Positions 1-9,919 of a stretch of DNA of 64,000 bases are shown here, piece by piece; the stretch's first letter is position 1; the number at the start of each line of letters is the position of its first letter. The DNA is from Paracoccus denitrificans (GTDB lineage: Bacteria > Pseudomonadota > Alphaproteobacteria > Rhodobacterales > Rhodobacteraceae), in NCBI RefSeq assembly GCF_900100045.1, contig NZ_FNEA01000002.1:62001-126000 (forward strand), written 5' to 3'. The notes under the pieces are model-generated. The model was given only the letters and a program-made list of their open reading frames with translations. It did no database searches and had not been told where the DNA came from. The translations under genes and the position numbers were made by a program.

Positions 1-388
1 CCTCGATCCCCTCGGGCAGCGCGGCGCGGGCATCGTCGTATTGCGCCCGCCGCGTGGTCTTGAGCCGCAGCCAGGGATCGCCCGAGCCGAGCCGCGTGCC
101 GGCCAGCGCCAGCCGCCATTCCGGGCGCGACTGCGGCAGGGGGCCCCGCGTCACCTCGATCCGCGCGGCGCGATCCAGCGTCAGCCGCAGCCGCGCCGGC
201 TGGCCGGCAGGCGCGACCAGCGCGGCGCGGGCGGCCTGCGGGTCGCAGGGCCAGCCAAGCGCCTGCGCCCCCGCCGCCAGCCGCGCCAGATGCCCCTCGA
301 TCCGGGGACAGCGGGCGCCGTCCCACAGCACCGTTTCGATCAGCCGCAATCCGGGGTCGTCAGATCCTGCGCATAGCGGGCTTTCCAT
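1..388 (-). CDS. pabC: Class IV aminotransferase / aminodeoxychorismate lyase-like, N-terminal part (cut by window edge)
   Basis: Translating the minus strand from the ATG at 388-386 gives an open frame to the window edge. It begins MESPLCAG and soon reads LRLIETVLWDGARCPRIEGH, the usual start of the small class IV aminotransferases encoded beside pabB; further in is KTTRRAQYDDARAALPEG. Such proteins convert 4-amino-4-deoxychorismate to p-aminobenzoate for folate, using pyridoxal phosphate. The catalytic lysine region should be near KTTRRAQYD, but the C-terminal two fifths lie outside the window. The gene overlaps the end of pabB by 49 bases, which suggests translational coupling. A branched-chain or D-amino acid aminotransferase is less likely in this context. 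Confidence 0.72.
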   Translation of the reverse strand, partial: MESPLCAGSDDPGLRLIETVLWDGARCPRIEGHLARLAAGAQALGWPCDPQAARAALVAPAGQPARLRLTLDRAARIEVTRGPLPQSRPEWRLALAGTRLGSGDPWLRLKTTRRAQYDDARAALPEGIE

Positions 389-1485
389 AGCGCCTCCTCC
401 CATTCGCCTTCGGCGGTCGAATCCTGCACCACGCCGCCACCGACATTCAGCGTGACCTCGCCGTCGGGCCAGACCGAAAGCGTGCGGATCGCGACCGAGA
501 AGCAGGCCGCGCCGTCCGGTGCCATCCAGCCGATGGCGCCGCAATAGACGCCGCGCGCAAAGGGCTCGACCTCGCGGATGATCTGCATGGCGCGGATCTT
601 GGGCGCGCCGGTGATCGAGCCGCAGGGAAACAGCGCCCGCATCAGCGCGCCCAGCTCGGCCGGGCGTTCCAGCTGGCCCACCACGCGCGAACTCATCTGG
701 TGGACGGTGGCAAAGCTGTCCACGGCGAAAAGCTCGGGCACCCGCACCGAGCCCACGCGCGAGATGCGGGCGATGTCGTTGCGCAGCAGGTCCACGATCA
801 TCAGGTTCTCGGCCCGGTTCTTTTCCGATGCCGCCAGCCCCGCCGCCAGGGCCGCGTCGTGCGCCGGATCGGGGTCGCGTGGCGCCGTGCCCTTCATCGG
901 CCGCGCCTCGATCCGGCCCTGCGCGTCAAGGCGGAAGAACAGCTCGGGCGAGCGCGAGACCACCACCGGCCCCTGCCCCAGATCGGCATAGGCGCCGAAG
1001 CCTACCGGCTGGCGCGCGGCCAGCGCGGCGTAAAGCTCCAGCGGCGAGCCGGAAACGAGGCGCGAACCGATGGGAAAGGTCAGGTTGATCTGATAGCAAT
1101 CCCCCGCCGCGATATAGTCGCGGGTCCGGGCAAAGGCGGCGGCATAATCCTGCTGCGAGATCAGCGGCTTCAGCGGCGCCAGCCGGGCCGCGTCGCCCGC
1201 GGGCAGCGGCGGGGCCGGCCGGGGCGCGTCATGGACGGCAAAGGCCAGCAGCGGCGTGCGGCGCTCGGCCGGCATGTCACGGGCCAGCACCGGCTCCAGC
1301 GCATAGCCCAGCTCATAGGACAGGTAGCCCGCGATCCATGCCCCCTGCCGGCGCCGGGCCTCCAGATGGTCGAGCGCAGGGGCCACGTCCTCGGGCCGGG
1401 TCACCACCAGCAATTCCCGCGGGTCCCGAAACAGGACCGGCCCGCCCCCGGGACCGAATTCGCAAAGGATCACGCGCGCCTCCAT
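340..1485 (-). CDS. pabB: Aminodeoxychorismate synthase component I
   Basis: This is the chorismate-binding subunit that aminates chorismate in p-aminobenzoate/folate synthesis. Family signatures are clear: CYQINLTF, RSPELFF, PMKGTAPRDPDP, NRAENLMIVDLLRNDIAR, HQMSSRV, CGSITGAPKIRAMQIIREVE, and LNVGGGVVQDSTAEGEWEE close to the C-terminus. The frame stays open upstream to 1758, but that extension is arginine/alanine-rich shadow sequence. The ATG at 1485 gives MEARVILCEFGPGG and a 381-residue protein, normal for PabB without a fused glutaminase. The TrpE form is disfavoured by the length and by the pabC-like gene overlapping its 3' end. Confidence 0.9.
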   Translation of the reverse strand: MEARVILCEFGPGGGPVLFRDPRELLVVTRPEDVAPALDHLEARRRQGAWIAGYLSYELGYALEPVLARDMPAERRTPLLAFAVHDAPRPAPPLPAGDAARLAPLKPLISQQDYAAAFARTRDYIAAGDCYQINLTFPIGSRLVSGSPLELYAALAARQPVGFGAYADLGQGPVVVSRSPELFFRLDAQGRIEARPMKGTAPRDPDPAHDAALAAGLAASEKNRAENLMIVDLLRNDIARISRVGSVRVPELFAVDSFATVHQMSSRVVGQLERPAELGALMRALFPCGSITGAPKIRAMQIIREVEPFARGVYCGAIGWMAPDGAACFSVAIRTLSVWPDGEVTLNVGGGVVQDSTAEGEWEEALWKARYAQDLTTPDCG

Positions 1486-1594
1486 TCTCGTGGCGCGGGG
1501 TAGCATAGGCGGGGCGGCGCGAACAATGGCCGGCATGGGAACCGCTGCGACAATGCCGCGGAATGCAGGGGCTGCACCCGCCCGCCGCCGGAGC

Positions 1595-2767
1595 CTAAAG
1601 CGCCGGCGCGACCCAGGCGCCGTTGCGCCTGCTGGAGCGCAGGCAGGCATCGACGAAGGCCACGCCCTCCAGCCCCTCGCGGATGCCGGGGAAGGTCGCC
1701 GCCGGGTCGGGCACGACGCCGGCGCGACGGGCAAGGATGGCGCGCGCCGCCTCGGCATAGATGTTCGCGAAACCCTCCAGATAGCCCTCGGGATGGCCGG
1801 CGGGGATGCGGGTCAGGCGCGCGGCCTCGGCCCCCGTGCCGGCGCCGCCGCGCGACAGCCGATAGCGCGGCCGGCCCAGGGGCGCGACCCACAGGTAATT
1901 CGGCTCTTCCTGCGCCCATTCGATGCCGGCGCGGGTGCCATAAACCCGCAGCCGCAGCGCATTCTCGCAGCCCGAGGCGACCTGGCTGCACCACAGCATC
2001 CCGCGCGCCCCGCCCTGGTAGCGCAGCAGCACATGGCCGTTGTCGTCAACCGCCCGGCCCGGCACGAAGCTTTGCAGGTCGGCGGCCAGCGCCTCAAGCT
2101 CCAGCCCGGTCACGAAGCCGGCAAGGTTGAAGGCATGGGTGCCGATGTCGCCGATGGCCCCGCCCGCACCGGATTGCGCCGGATCGGTGCGCCAGCCGGC
2201 CTGCTTGTTGCCCGCCTGCTCGATGGGCTCGGCCAGCCAGTCCTGCGCATACTCGACCTGCACCAGCCGGATCTCGCCCAATTCGCCCGCAAGGGTCATG
2301 GCACGGGCCTGCCGGACCATCGGATAGCCGGTGTAGTTGTGCGTCAGCACGAACAGCGTATCCGACCCCCGGGCCGCCTTGGCCAGCTTGCGCGCCTCGG
2401 GCAGGGTCGCGGTCAGGGGCTTGTCGCAGATGACATGGATGCCGCGTTTCAGGAACTCGCGGGCGACGGGCGCGTGCAGGTGGTTCGGGGTGACGATGGC
2501 CACCGCCTCGATCCCGTCCTTGCGCCGCGCCTCGCGCATCGCCATCTGCGCGAAATCGCCATAGGCGCGGCCCACGCCCAGTTCCGCCGCCGAGGCCGTG
2601 CTTTTGCCGGGCGTCGAGGAAAAGCAGCCCGCGACCAGCTCATACTGGTCGTCGATGCGGGCGGCGATGCGGTGCACACCGCCGATGAAGGCACCCTGCC
2701 CGCCGCCGACCATGCCAAGGCGGATGCGGGGCGCGCGGCGGGCTTGCGCGGAAACGGTCTGGGTCAT
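1595..2767 (-). CDS. Gfo/Idh/MocA family oxidoreductase
   Basis: This NAD(P)-dependent dehydrogenase has 390 residues. The N-terminal Rossmann motif is [15 protein letters not shown], and the family's catalytic segment appears as [14 protein letters not shown] near residue 120. The start has a clear ribosome binding site (AAGGAG) seven bases upstream. It is the last gene of the sugar operon, 66 bases after another member of the same superfamily (2834-3883). Members of this family oxidise sugars, inositols or sugar acids. The neighbouring disaccharide transporter and ThuA suggest oxidation of a glucoside, but the substrate cannot be read from the sequence. The C-terminal part ([20 protein letters not shown]) is typical of the family. 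Confidence 0.85.
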   Translation of the reverse strand: MTQTVSAQARRAPRIRLGMVGGGQGAFIGGVHRIAARIDDQYELVAGCFSSTPGKSTASAAELGVGRAYGDFAQMAMREARRKDGIEAVAIVTPNHLHAPVAREFLKRGIHVICDKPLTATLPEARKLAKAARGSDTLFVLTHNYTGYPMVRQARAMTLAGELGEIRLVQVEYAQDWLAEPIEQAGNKQAGWRTDPAQSGAGGAIGDIGTHAFNLAGFVTGLELEALAADLQSFVPGRAVDDNGHVLLRYQGGARGMLWCSQVASGCENALRLRVYGTRAGIEWAQEEPNYLWVAPLGRPRYRLSRGGAGTGAEAARLTRIPAGHPEGYLEGFANIYAEAARAILARRAGVVPDPAATFPGIREGLEGVAFVDACLRSSRRNGAWVAPAL

Positions 2768-2833
2768 GGCATGCTCCTTGCGGGATGTCCGGCGGCGGCA
2801 GGGAGGAGAAGGCCGCCGCCGGATCGGTTGCGC

Positions 2834-3883
2834 CTAGACGGCGAGGCCGAGGCCGGCCTCGACCGAGGATTCCTCGGCCCGGTCCAGCAGGCGTTGCAGC
2901 GCCGCGCCGCGGGCGAAATCGGGATCGGTCGCGCCCTCGCCCCGGATCGCGGCGACGAAGCGCTGGTAGATCGTCGGCACCGGCGGGCATTCGACCTCGT
3001 GCCAGGCGGCGGTTTCCAGGTCCGGCGACAGGCAGGCGCGCAGCCGGCTCACGCGGTTCTCGAAGCCGACCTCCAGCCCGCCCCGGTCGCCATAAAGCCG
3101 CAGCCGCAGGTCATTGAGGTGCCCGGTGGCAAAGCGCGTCGCCGCCACCGTCCCCAGCGCGCCGTTTTCCAGCACGATCTGCATGGTGGCGCTGTCGTTG
3201 GCGTCCAGCACATAATCCCCGATCCGCCCGCCCGGCGCCTTGTCGAAGGTCTTGAGCAGGCAGGAAACCTGCGCCGCGTCCTGCCCGGCGACATAGGTAG
3301 CGAAATCGAGGATATGGATGCCGACATCGCCCAGCACCCCCTTGGAGCCATGCGCGGTCGAAACCCGCCACAGCCATTTCGGGTCGGTCCGCCAGTCGCC
3401 CCAGCTGGGCTGGGTCAGCCAGCTTTGCAGATAGCTCGCCTCGAAATGCCGCACCGTGCCGATATCGCCCGCGTGCACCATCGCGGCGGCCTTTTGCAGC
3501 GCCGGCACGTCGCGATAGCTGAGATTGACCATGTTCACCACGCCGGCCCGCGCCGCCGCCTCGGCCATGGCCCCGGCATCCGCGGCATTGGTGGCCAGCG
3601 GCTTTTCGCAAAGCACATGCTTGCCCGCCGCCAAGAGCGGCATGGTGGTCGGATAATGCGCGGCATCCGGCGTCACGTTGGTCGCGGCGTCGAACCCGCC
3701 CCAGGCCAGCGCCTCGTCCAGGCTGGCGAAGCCGCGCGCGATGCCATGTTCGGCGTTGAAGGCGGCCAGCGGCCCGGGCCTGGGGTCCACGCCGCCGACC
3801 AGCTCGACGCCGGGAATGGCGGCAAAGGCGCGGGCATGGTTCGCCGCCATGCCGCCGGTGCCGATGACGAGAAGCCGGACCAT
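2834..3883 (-). CDS. thuB: Gfo/Idh/MocA family oxidoreductase, ThuB-like
   Basis: A 349-residue NAD(P)-dependent dehydrogenase with an N-terminal Rossmann motif (VIGTGGMAANHARAFA) and the family's catalytic EKP lysine motif in HVLCEKPLATNAADAG. Its start overlaps the stop of the thuA-like gene (TGATG junction), so the two are probably translated together. In Sinorhizobium meliloti the thuEFGKAB operon ends with ThuA and the dehydrogenase ThuB, which act on trehalose and related disaccharides. Position and overlap make this protein the likelier ThuB of the two dehydrogenases here. The precise sugar is inferred from context. Confidence 0.75.
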   Translation of the reverse strand: MVRLLVIGTGGMAANHARAFAAIPGVELVGGVDPRPGPLAAFNAEHGIARGFASLDEALAWGGFDAATNVTPDAAHYPTTMPLLAAGKHVLCEKPLATNAADAGAMAEAAARAGVVNMVNLSYRDVPALQKAAAMVHAGDIGTVRHFEASYLQSWLTQPSWGDWRTDPKWLWRVSTAHGSKGVLGDVGIHILDFATYVAGQDAAQVSCLLKTFDKAPGGRIGDYVLDANDSATMQIVLENGALGTVAATRFATGHLNDLRLRLYGDRGGLEVGFENRVSRLRACLSPDLETAAWHEVECPPVPTIYQRFVAAIRGEGATDPDFARGAALQRLLDRAEESSVEAGLGLAV

Positions 3884-4668
3884 CAGCGATAGCCCTCTTC
3901 GCCGGCGGCATGCAGCTTGGGGCCGCGTTCCTCGATCGGCTCCAGCGCCTGCTCGACCGGGACATTGGGCGCGACGGTCGGCTCGGCCAGCCGCATGGCC
4001 GGGTTATGCGCCCATTTCACCGCGTTCAGGATCACCCGCTGCACATTGGCGTCGTGATAGGTCGGATAGGTCTCGTGGCCGGGCCGGAAATAGAATACGT
4101 TGCCGGCCCCGCGCTTGTAGGTCAAGCCCGAGCGGAACACCTCGCCGCCCGCGAACCAGCTGACGAAGACCGTCTCCAGCGGCTCGGGCACGCCAAAGGG
4201 CTCGCCATACATCTCTTCGTGCTCCAGCTCGAAATGATCGGGCAGGCCGGCGGCGATGGGATGGTTGCGCGAGGTCAGCCACAGCCGCTCGCGTTCGCCC
4301 GCCTCGCGCCAGGTCAGGTTGCAGGGCGTGCCCATCAGCCGCTTGAACGGCTTGGAGAAATGCGCCGAATGCAAGAAGATCATGCCCATGCCGGACCAGA
4401 CCGCCTCGGCCACGCGCTCGACCACCGCATCCTGCACCTCGCCATGGGCGCAATGGCCCCACCAGATCAGCACGTCGGTTTCGGCCAGCTTCTCGGCCGT
4501 CAGCCCATGCTCGGGGTCTTGCAGGGTGACGCTGCCGGCCGCGATGCCGGCATCGCGGTTCAGCGCCCCGGCAATGGTGTTGTGCATGCCGTCCGGGTAG
4601 ATCCCCGCGACGGTCTTGTTCTTCTGCTCGTGGACGTTCTCGCCCCAGACAGTGACACGGATGGTCAT
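3883..4668 (-). CDS. thuA: ThuA-like disaccharide utilisation protein
   Basis: This 261-residue protein belongs to the ThuA family, whose fold resembles class I glutamine amidotransferases. Visible family features are the start [29 protein letters not shown] in the middle, [19 protein letters not shown], and [14 protein letters not shown] near the C-terminus. ThuA of Sinorhizobium meliloti is needed for use of trehalose and related sugars together with ThuB. The start is supported by an AAGGAG ribosome binding site. It lies 42 bases after the transporter ATPase and overlaps the following dehydrogenase gene, so it belongs to the same transcript. Confidence 0.85.
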   Translation of the reverse strand: MTIRVTVWGENVHEQKNKTVAGIYPDGMHNTIAGALNRDAGIAAGSVTLQDPEHGLTAEKLAETDVLIWWGHCAHGEVQDAVVERVAEAVWSGMGMIFLHSAHFSKPFKRLMGTPCNLTWREAGERERLWLTSRNHPIAAGLPDHFELEHEEMYGEPFGVPEPLETVFVSWFAGGEVFRSGLTYKRGAGNVFYFRPGHETYPTYHDANVQRVILNAVKWAHNPAMRLAEPTVAPNVPVEQALEPIEERGPKLHAAGEEGYR

Positions 4669-4710
4669 TCATCGCTCCTTGTTGCTCCCCTGCGGGAGCG
4701 GGTGGTGATT

Positions 4711-5712
4711 TCAGCGGATCGGCGCGTCGTTGGCGTCGAAACGGTGCAGGTGGCCCAGGCGCGGCGCGAGGCTCAGCCGCGTGCCCAGCGGCAGGGCCAG
4801 CTTGCCCGGCTGGCGCACGACCAGCGGCTCGGCCGCGCCGATCTCGACGAAGAGGTAATGATCGGCGCCCAGATCCTCGGCATGGACGACCTCGCCCGAC
4901 CACGGGCCGGCCTCGGCGATGTCGATATGCTCGGGCCGGATGCCCAGGGTCGCGCAGTCATGCGCATGGGCGAAACCGTCGGTCAGGAAGTTCATCTTGG
5001 GACTGCCGATGAACCCGGCGACGAAGGTGGAGTTCGGCCGCTCGTAAAGCTCGGCCGGCGTGCCGACCTGCTCCAGCTTGCCGTCGCGCAGCACGGCGAT
5101 GCGGTCGGCCAGCGTCATCGCCTCGACCTGGTCATGGGTGACGTAGATCATCGTCACGTCCTGCATGCCGTGATGCAGCCGGGCGATCTCCAGCCGCGTC
5201 TGCACGCGCAGCGCCGCGTCGAGGTTCGACAGCGGCTCGTCGAACAGAAAGACGCGCGGGTCGCGCACGATGGCGCGGCCGATGGCGACGCGCTGGCGCT
5301 GGCCGCCGGACAGTTGCTTGGGCAGGCGGTCCAGCAGATGCTCGATCTGCAACAGCCGCGCCGCCTCGCGCACGCGGCGGTCGATCTCGGGTTTGCCGGC
5401 CTTGGCCAGCTTCATGCCGAAGGCCATGTTGTCATAGACCTTCATATGCGGGTAAAGCGCATAGCTCTGGAACACCATGGCGATGCCGCGGTCCGAGGGC
5501 ACCAGGTCGTTCACCCGCTGCCCGTCGAACAGCATGTCGCCGGTGGTGATCTCCTCCAGCCCCGAGACCAGCCGCAACAGCGTGGACTTGCCGCAGCCGG
5601 ACGGGCCGACAAAGACCATGAACTCGCCCTTGCGGATCTCCAGGTCGATGCCCTTGATGACCTGCAAGCCGCCATAGGACTTGGTGACGTTCTTCAACTC
5701 GATCTTGGCCAT
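4711..5712 (-). CDS. thuK: Sugar ABC transporter ATP-binding protein (MalK/ThuK type)
   Basis: The 333-residue ATPase energises the sugar importer on the cytoplasmic face. It shows Walker A (GPSGCGKST), the Q-loop region ([20 protein letters not shown]), the ABC signature [14 protein letters not shown], Walker B ([13 protein letters not shown]) and the switch histidine ([14 protein letters not shown]). A C-terminal TOBE-like region ([13 protein letters not shown] and on) is typical of the MalK/UgpC group. It begins a few bases after the permease stop. The full unit here is binding protein, two permeases and one ATPase, in the same order as thuEFGK. Confidence 0.9.
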   Translation of the reverse strand: MAKIELKNVTKSYGGLQVIKGIDLEIRKGEFMVFVGPSGCGKSTLLRLVSGLEEITTGDMLFDGQRVNDLVPSDRGIAMVFQSYALYPHMKVYDNMAFGMKLAKAGKPEIDRRVREAARLLQIEHLLDRLPKQLSGGQRQRVAIGRAIVRDPRVFLFDEPLSNLDAALRVQTRLEIARLHHGMQDVTMIYVTHDQVEAMTLADRIAVLRDGKLEQVGTPAELYERPNSTFVAGFIGSPKMNFLTDGFAHAHDCATLGIRPEHIDIAEAGPWSGEVVHAEDLGADHYLFVEIGAAEPLVVRQPGKLALPLGTRLSLAPRLGHLHRFDANDAPIR

Positions 5713-5715
5713 GGT

Positions 5716-7508
<1,793 letters not shown>

Positions 7509-7578
7509 GGGGAAACTCCTCATCGGCCGCAGGGGCCGGTCGGGGCCGGCGCAAACCCGCCAGCCCCCGCAAAGCGCC

Positions 7579-8856
7579 TTACCAGCCCGAGCCTTGCAGA
7601 TCGGTCAGATCCAGCTCCAGAAGCTCCAGGTTCTCGGCCGCGGTGCCGTTGCCCGACAGCGTGTCATGCACGGCCGACCAGAACTTCGCCGAGATCTCGT
7701 TATACTTGCTCTTGACCGGCCCCGAGGGGCGCGGGACCGCATCGGCAAAGACGTCTTTCCAGCGCGGGATCAGCGGCACCGCCTCGGCGATCTCGGCATC
7801 GTCGTAAAGCGCGACCACGGTCGGCAGGTTGCCGTCCAGCAGCGCGCGCCGCTTCTGCGCCTCGGCCGAGGCGAGATAAAGCGCCAGATCGACCGCCGCC
7901 TCCTGCTTGGTCGAGAATTTCGACACCGCGACGTTCCAACCGCCCAGGGTCGCGGCCGAGCCGGCCTCCTCGGTGCCGGCGGGCAGGGGCGCCACGTCGA
8001 ACTTGCCCTTGACCGCGCTGTCCCCGCCCCCGCTCAGCGCAAAGGCATAGGGCCAGTTGCGCATGAAGACCGCGTTGCCGGTCTGCCAGACGCCGCGCGC
8101 CTCTTCTTCCTTGTGGGCCAGCACGCCACGCGGGCTGATGGTGCCGATCCAGCTTGCCGCCAGTTCCAGCGCCGCCACCGCCTGCGGGTTGTTGATCGAG
8201 ACGGTGCCGTCCGCCTCGACGATCTGGCCGCCGCCAAAGGATTTCACCCATTCCAGCGCGTTGCAGGTCAGTCCTTCATAGGCATTGCCCTGCCAGACAA
8301 AGCCCCACAGGTCGCCCTGTCCTTCCGCACGCTCGCCGTCCTGGATCAGCCTGGCGGTCTCGGTCAGTTCGGCCCAGGTCCCGGGCACCTGCTTGCCGTA
8401 TTTCTCCAGCAGGTCGGTGCGATAATACAGCGCCGGTGCATCGGTATAAAGCGGCAGCGCCACCAGCTTGCCGTCCGAGGTCTGGCTTTCGATGACCGAG
8501 GGGAAATGCTCGCCGACGATATCCTTGGCCGCATCGGACAGGTCGACGAAATATTCGGAAAGCTGCGGCGCCCAGATCACGTCGGTCTGATACAGGTCGA
8601 CGTCTTTGGTCCCCGCCGCCAGCCACAGCCGGTATTGCGCGAACTGGTCCGAACTGGATTGCGGCATCGGCACCAGCGTCACGGTATGGCCGGTGCGCTC
8701 CTCCCAGGGCTTCACAAGGTCCTTGAAGTGCTCGGCCTGCTTGCCGACCCCGCCCGCGACATAGAACAGCTCCTCCGCCGCGGCAGGCAGCGCGATGCCG
8801 CCCATCAGCGCAGCCAATGCGACCGGGCGCAGCGCGCCCCGGCTGAATTTTCCCAT
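7579..8856 (-). CDS. thuE: Sugar ABC transporter periplasmic binding protein (ThuE type)
   Basis: A 425-residue extracellular solute-binding protein of the MalE/ThuE class. The N-terminus is a Sec signal peptide (basic start, hydrophobic core ALMGGIALPAAA, cleavage expected after AAA near residue 27). Mature sequence features include WEERTGHTVTLVPMPQSS and AAGTKDVDLYQTDVIWAPQL, which are usual for this class. It is the first gene of the operon, with a good GGAGG ribosome binding site. Trehalose, maltose and sucrose are the known ligands of S. meliloti ThuE; the ligand here is inferred from that likeness and the thuA/thuB context. Confidence 0.85.
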   Translation of the reverse strand: MGKFSRGALRPVALAALMGGIALPAAAEELFYVAGGVGKQAEHFKDLVKPWEERTGHTVTLVPMPQSSSDQFAQYRLWLAAGTKDVDLYQTDVIWAPQLSEYFVDLSDAAKDIVGEHFPSVIESQTSDGKLVALPLYTDAPALYYRTDLLEKYGKQVPGTWAELTETARLIQDGERAEGQGDLWGFVWQGNAYEGLTCNALEWVKSFGGGQIVEADGTVSINNPQAVAALELAASWIGTISPRGVLAHKEEEARGVWQTGNAVFMRNWPYAFALSGGGDSAVKGKFDVAPLPAGTEEAGSAATLGGWNVAVSKFSTKQEAAVDLALYLASAEAQKRRALLDGNLPTVVALYDDAEIAEAVPLIPRWKDVFADAVPRPSGPVKSKYNEISAKFWSAVHDTLSGNGTAAENLELLELDLTDLQGSGW

Positions 8857-8937
8857 CGATTTCCTCCCCTTGGTAAAGGTGCCTCCCCAGCACCGTTCGC
8901 AGCTTCGGGGCCTTGTCCGCGCCCTTCCGCAGTCGAT

Positions 8938-8951
8938 CCGAAACCTTTCGG
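8938..8951. promoter_or_regulatory. Candidate operator dyad upstream of thuE
   Basis: CCGAAA-CC-TTTCGG is a perfect inverted repeat with six-base arms and a two-base centre, about 80 bases before the thuE start codon. An overlapping, weaker 18-base dyad (8941-8958, AAAC...CG...GTTT) has the central CG often seen in LacI-family operators. Known thu operons are controlled by a LacI-type repressor, so this is a reasonable binding site, but no repressor gene is in the window. Confidence 0.35.
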
Positions 8952-9096
8952 GAAGTTTTTACCGCATCCAGCCAATCCGGTCAAGAAATCCGGCAGGGCC
9001 GCGCGGAACGATCCGAGCGGCAGGCAAAAAACCATGCGTTTCCTGAGAAAATCCGCATTGTGGAGCCCATCGGCAAAGCCGTGCCGCGGGCGCAGC

Positions 9097-9123
9097 AGAT
9101 GTCATGCGCTAACATGAACATCT
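9097..9123. promoter_or_regulatory. Long inverted repeat of unknown role
   Basis: AGATGTCATG at 9097-9106 is repeated in inverse as CATG-A-ACATCT at 9113-9123, separated by CGCTAA and with a single extra base in the right arm. It is not GC-rich and has no T-tract, so it looks more like a protein-binding site than a terminator. It lies about 240 bases before thuE and 160 bases beyond the end of sco. Confidence 0.35.
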
Positions 9124-9254
9124 CCATCCGAGCCCGATGGCCGTTTTTCAGGCCGAATCGGCCGGAGCAGCCCATAATCGGCCGCGCAGGAGCCTTCCAA
9201 AACATTTCGGATGCGGAAATCTGGGGATCCAGCGGCCACGCGCCGGATCGGAAG

Positions 9255-9278
9255 GCGGCGCCGGAAACCCGGCGCCGC
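9255..9278 (-). terminator. GC hairpin after sco
   Basis: GCGGCGCCGG and CCGGCGCCGC form a perfect ten-base stem around a four-base loop, eight bases beyond the stop of the sco gene. There is no T-tract on the minus strand after the stem, so it may be a weak terminator or a 3' RNA-stabilising structure. Confidence 0.45.
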
Positions 9279-9286
9279 ACAAAGGG

Positions 9287-9919
9287 TCAGCTGCTCAGCA
9301 GGCGGCGCAGGCTGGCCAGCGCGCGCTCGCGATCCTCCTGATAGCCGATCAGCCCGGCATAGTCGCCGTTGCCGTCGAACAGCAGCATGGTCGAGGAATG
9401 GTCCATGGTGTAATCCCCGCCCTCCAGCGGCGATTTGCGGGCATAGATGCGGAAGGCCTTGATCGCCTTGGCAACCTCTTCCGGCGTGCCCGAGACGCCA
9501 AGCACGCCCGGCACCCACGAGACGTATTCGCGCAGCGCCTCGACCGTGTCGCGTTCGGGATCGACCGTGACGAAGAACACCCGCAGGTTCTTGCCGTCCT
9601 CGCCCAGTTCCTCCTGCCAGCTGGCCACATCGCCCAGCGTGGTCGGGCAGACATCCGGGCAATGGGTGAAGCCGAAGAACACCGCCGAGGGCTGGCCCTT
9701 CAGCGCGGCCTGGCTGAACTCGGTCCCGTCGGTCGCCGTCAGCCGATACTCGCCCCGCCCCAGCGCCGCGGCGCCGGCATCGGCGACCGAGCCGGAACCG
9801 GATCCCGTGCGGGGCGAGACGAACTGGAACCAGCCCAAGCCGGCCAGGGCCAGCACGACCAGCGCCCACAACGCGTAGCGCAGCGGTTTCAGCCCGGATT
9901 TGCGTTCAGTGCCCGCCAT
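9287..9919 (-). CDS. senC: Sco1/SenC copper chaperone for cytochrome oxidase
   Basis: A membrane-anchored thioredoxin-fold protein that delivers copper to the CuA site of cytochrome c oxidase. The copper ligands are visible as FTHCPDVCPTTLGD (CxxxC), with the third ligand histidine in DYTMDHSSTMLLFD. An N-terminal membrane anchor is formed by YALWALVVLALAGLGWF. Of two nearby ATGs the one at 9919 is chosen, because AAGGAG sits six bases before it and directly abuts the other (9925); this gives 210 residues. The start overlaps the last 14 bases of the PCuAC-fusion gene, so copper loading proteins are co-translated. Confidence 0.9.
   Translation of the reverse strand: MAGTERKSGLKPLRYALWALVVLALAGLGWFQFVSPRTGSGSGSVADAGAAALGRGEYRLTATDGTEFSQAALKGQPSAVFFGFTHCPDVCPTTLGDVASWQEELGEDGKNLRVFFVTVDPERDTVEALREYVSWVPGVLGVSGTPEEVAKAIKAFRIYARKSPLEGGDYTMDHSSTMLLFDGNGDYAGLIGYQEDRERALASLRRLLSS

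Larger units (their letters stand above)
8857..9254. other. Intergenic region upstream of the sugar operon
   Basis: About 400 bases separate thuE from the end of the sco gene. No convincing gene was found: the open frames that cross it have no family resemblance or ribosome binding site. It should hold the promoter of the sugar operon, and it contains two dyads listed separately (8938-8951 and 9097-9123). No regulator gene for the operon lies next to it. Confidence 0.6.

Noticed and set aside
1490..3892. Very long plus-strand open frame of 800 codons opposite the two dehydrogenase genes
   Set aside because: It is the reverse-strand shadow of real genes in GC-rich DNA; its translation is arginine-, glycine- and alanine-rich with no family motif, while the minus strand has clear Rossmann signatures.
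8981..9280. A 99-codon minus-strand frame between thuE and sco
   Set aside because: No ribosome binding site, no recognisable pattern, and it crosses both the long dyad and the hairpin after sco.
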